Shown here piece by piece: positions 62,628 to 64,000 of a stretch of DNA of 64,000 nt; position 1 is the first letter of the stretch; each line of letters starts with the position of its first letter. The stretch is taken from NCBI RefSeq assembly GCF_013090115.1, contig NZ_JABFNN010000026.1:48967-112966 (forward strand), read 5' to 3'. This DNA comes from Flagellimonas amphidinii. Lineage in GTDB: Bacteria > Bacteroidota > Bacteroidia > Flavobacteriales > Flavobacteriaceae. Position numbers and translations under genes: made by a program. Below the pieces are notes generated by a model. It was not told the origin of the DNA and ran no database searches. It was given only the letters and a program-made list of their open reading frames with translations.

Positions 62628-64000
62628 ATGAAATTATTAAATACAAAAGCCAAAATATTTTCTTTATTGATTTTGGCCATATCCTTTTTGGGATGCGAAG
62701 ATGATGATGAAGGGAATTCCCTTCCAGAAGTTGTAGCAGGATTTACACAGACCGTAGTGGTGAACACAGGTACTGTATCATTCATCAATATTTCTGAAAA
62801 TGCACAAAGCTATGAATGGAATTTCGGTGATGGGACTACTTCAACCGAAATAAATCCCGTAAAAACATATACAGATGGTACGTATACAGTAACCTTAACG
62901 GCATCAAACATTGCTGGGGCCACGGCAACTTTCACAGATGAAATTGTGATATCCATACCGGTCCCACCTTCAATGCCTATGTTGCCAATCACATTCGATG
63001 GTACCAACATCGATTATGAAGCTTCTACTTTTAATGGCGCTGCATTTGAAGTTGTGGCCAATCCGGCACCCGGAGGAAGCAATGATGTTGCATCCAACGT
63101 TGGAGCCATTACCAATAGTGGGGCAGAATTTGAAGGTATCTTTTTTAATTTGGAGACCCCTATGGATCTTACTGACGATAAAACGGTCACCATGAATTTC
63201 TGGGCAGATGCAGCTGTCGATGTATTACTTAAACTTGAGGAAGGTACAGCAGACGCCATTGAACTTACAGCAAGTCATGGTGGTTCTGGTTGGGAATCAA
63301 TTTCTTTTGATTTTGATTCTTCAGATAGTTATTCCAGACTTACAATGTTTGTGGATGGACCAGGAACTACAAGTGGTACTTTTTATATTGATGACATTGC
63401 ACAAGCAACAACTATGACTGGAGGTGGTGGTAATATGCCTACAACATCGGCACCTGTACCACCGGCGCGTGATGCCGTGGATGTGATTTCTATCTACGGG
63501 GGCACCTATACCAACATTACAGATATCAACTATAATCCAGATTGGGGTCAATCTGGCCTAGCATTTGTGAACACGGACTTTGACCCTGGTGATGGAAATT
63601 TGGCCCTGGCCTATCCAACATTTAACTATCAGGGCACGGACTTCTCTGGAAATGCACAGGATGCCTCTTCAATGGAGTATCTCCACGTTGACATCTGGGT
63701 ACCTACGGGAACCGATAGACAGGTTAAGGTGAGCCCTATCAACGGAGGTGGTGGCACAGGAGCTACCGAGGTATTGGTTGAGGTGCCGTTGACCCCAGGA
63801 TCCTGGAACAGCGTAGACCTGCCGATTGGGGATTTCACAGGAATGATCTGGGATGAAGTGGTGCAACTCAAATTTGATGGTCAGTTCAATGGAGATGGTA
63901 CTGCCAATACAGACCCTCAAGATATCTATCTGGACAATATTTACTTCTACAAAGAGGCAAGCAGTGGTGGAAGTGCACCTACCACGTCTGCGCCTGCTCC
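62628..64000 (+). CDS. PKD-domain glycan-binding lipoprotein with CBM-like modules (3' end outside window)
   Basis: The frame from ATG 62628 stays open to the window edge (about 457 codons). It has a lipoprotein signal (LLILAISFLGCEDDDEG), a PKD domain (about 35-110, SYEWNFGDGTTSTEINPVKTY), a first sandwich module (about 120-265, closing TFYIDDIA) and a second module after a TSAPVPPARD linker (about 285-440: VDVISIYGGTYTNI ... LDNIYFYKE). A third linker (GGSAPTTSAPAP) begins at the edge. The second module is homologous to the C-terminal module of 60321-61730. It probably binds the same glucan at the surface. SusC/SusD partners may lie beyond the window. Confidence 0.88.
   Translation, partial: MKLLNTKAKIFSLLILAISFLGCEDDDEGNSLPEVVAGFTQTVVVNTGTVSFINISENAQSYEWNFGDGTTSTEINPVKTYTDGTYTVTLTASNIAGATATFTDEIVISIPVPPSMPMLPITFDGTNIDYEASTFNGAAFEVVANPAPGGSNDVASNVGAITNSGAEFEGIFFNLETPMDLTDDKTVTMNFWADAAVDVLLKLEEGTADAIELTASHGGSGWESISFDFDSSDSYSRLTMFVDGPGTTSGTFYIDDIAQATTMTGGGGNMPTTSAPVPPARDAVDVISIYGGTYTNITDINYNPDWGQSGLAFVNTDFDPGDGNLALAYPTFNYQGTDFSGNAQDASSMEYLHVDIWVPTGTDRQVKVSPINGGGGTGATEVLVEVPLTPGSWNSVDLPIGDFTGMIWDEVVQLKFDGQFNGDGTANTDPQDIYLDNIYFYKEASSGGSAPTTSAPA

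Overview
The window looks like chromosome of a marine, gliding member of the Flavobacteriaceae (Bacteroidota). The evidence is SusC/SusD pairs, ECF sigma/FecR regulation, a giant SprB-type repeat protein with a gliding/type IX secretion tail, a second secreted protein with a type A sorting tail, TAnnTTTG promoter boxes, AT-rich DNA and a beta-glucan (laminarin-type) utilisation cluster. No plasmid replication, phage or CRISPR genes are visible.

Layout. (1) 1-9754 is an amino-sugar locus: a SusD (cut by the window edge) and SusC pair, two paralogous DeoR regulators, a NagB/PIG-L fusion, MurQ and a PQQ-type sugar dehydrogenase. It reads as uptake and breakdown of GlcNAc/MurNAc-type sugars. (2) 9900-18236 is one 2778-residue SprB-repeat surface protein. 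(3) 18382-52400 is an accessory region behind a tRNA-Pro(GGG) gene. The tRNA 3' end recurs at 28455, 33140 and, degenerate, at 52388, so the region can be read as three tandem units. Unit 1 (about 10 kb) has a tyrosine integrase, a BfmA/BtgA-type mobilisation protein and a four-gene operon for a secreted ELWxxDGT protein plus three lipoproteins. Unit 2 (about 4.7 kb) has a MarR regulator, a serine hydrolase and a beta-propeller protein. Unit 3 (about 19 kb) has two FecR genes, two ECF sigma genes, a DsbD-like protein, an M16 peptidase, three TlpA-like thioredoxin proteins, SusC/SusD, a lipoprotein and an AraC remnant; it looks like a peptide/protein-uptake and redox module. Only unit 1 has an integrase. 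Each unit also carries its own direct repeat, about 104-111 bp inside the left end and about 54-62 bp inside the right end, which resembles integrase arm sites.

(4) 52461-53812 is a MarR/alpha-beta hydrolase pair with two GTTGTATATACAAC palindromes. (5) 54021-64000 is a beta-glucan cluster: a membrane two-domain regulator (propeller/Y_Y_Y sensor plus HTH), a clan GH-A glycosidase fused to an apparent outer-membrane barrel, two glycan-binding lipoproteins (the second cut by the window edge) and a GH16 glucanase.

The most notable points are the tandem tRNA-Pro units with matched internal repeats, an A13 tract inside the predicted promoter of the ELWxxDGT operon, the GH/outer-membrane-barrel fusion, a NagB domain lacking the usual catalytic Asp, and an abrupt base-composition change inside the 1207-residue SusC gene.
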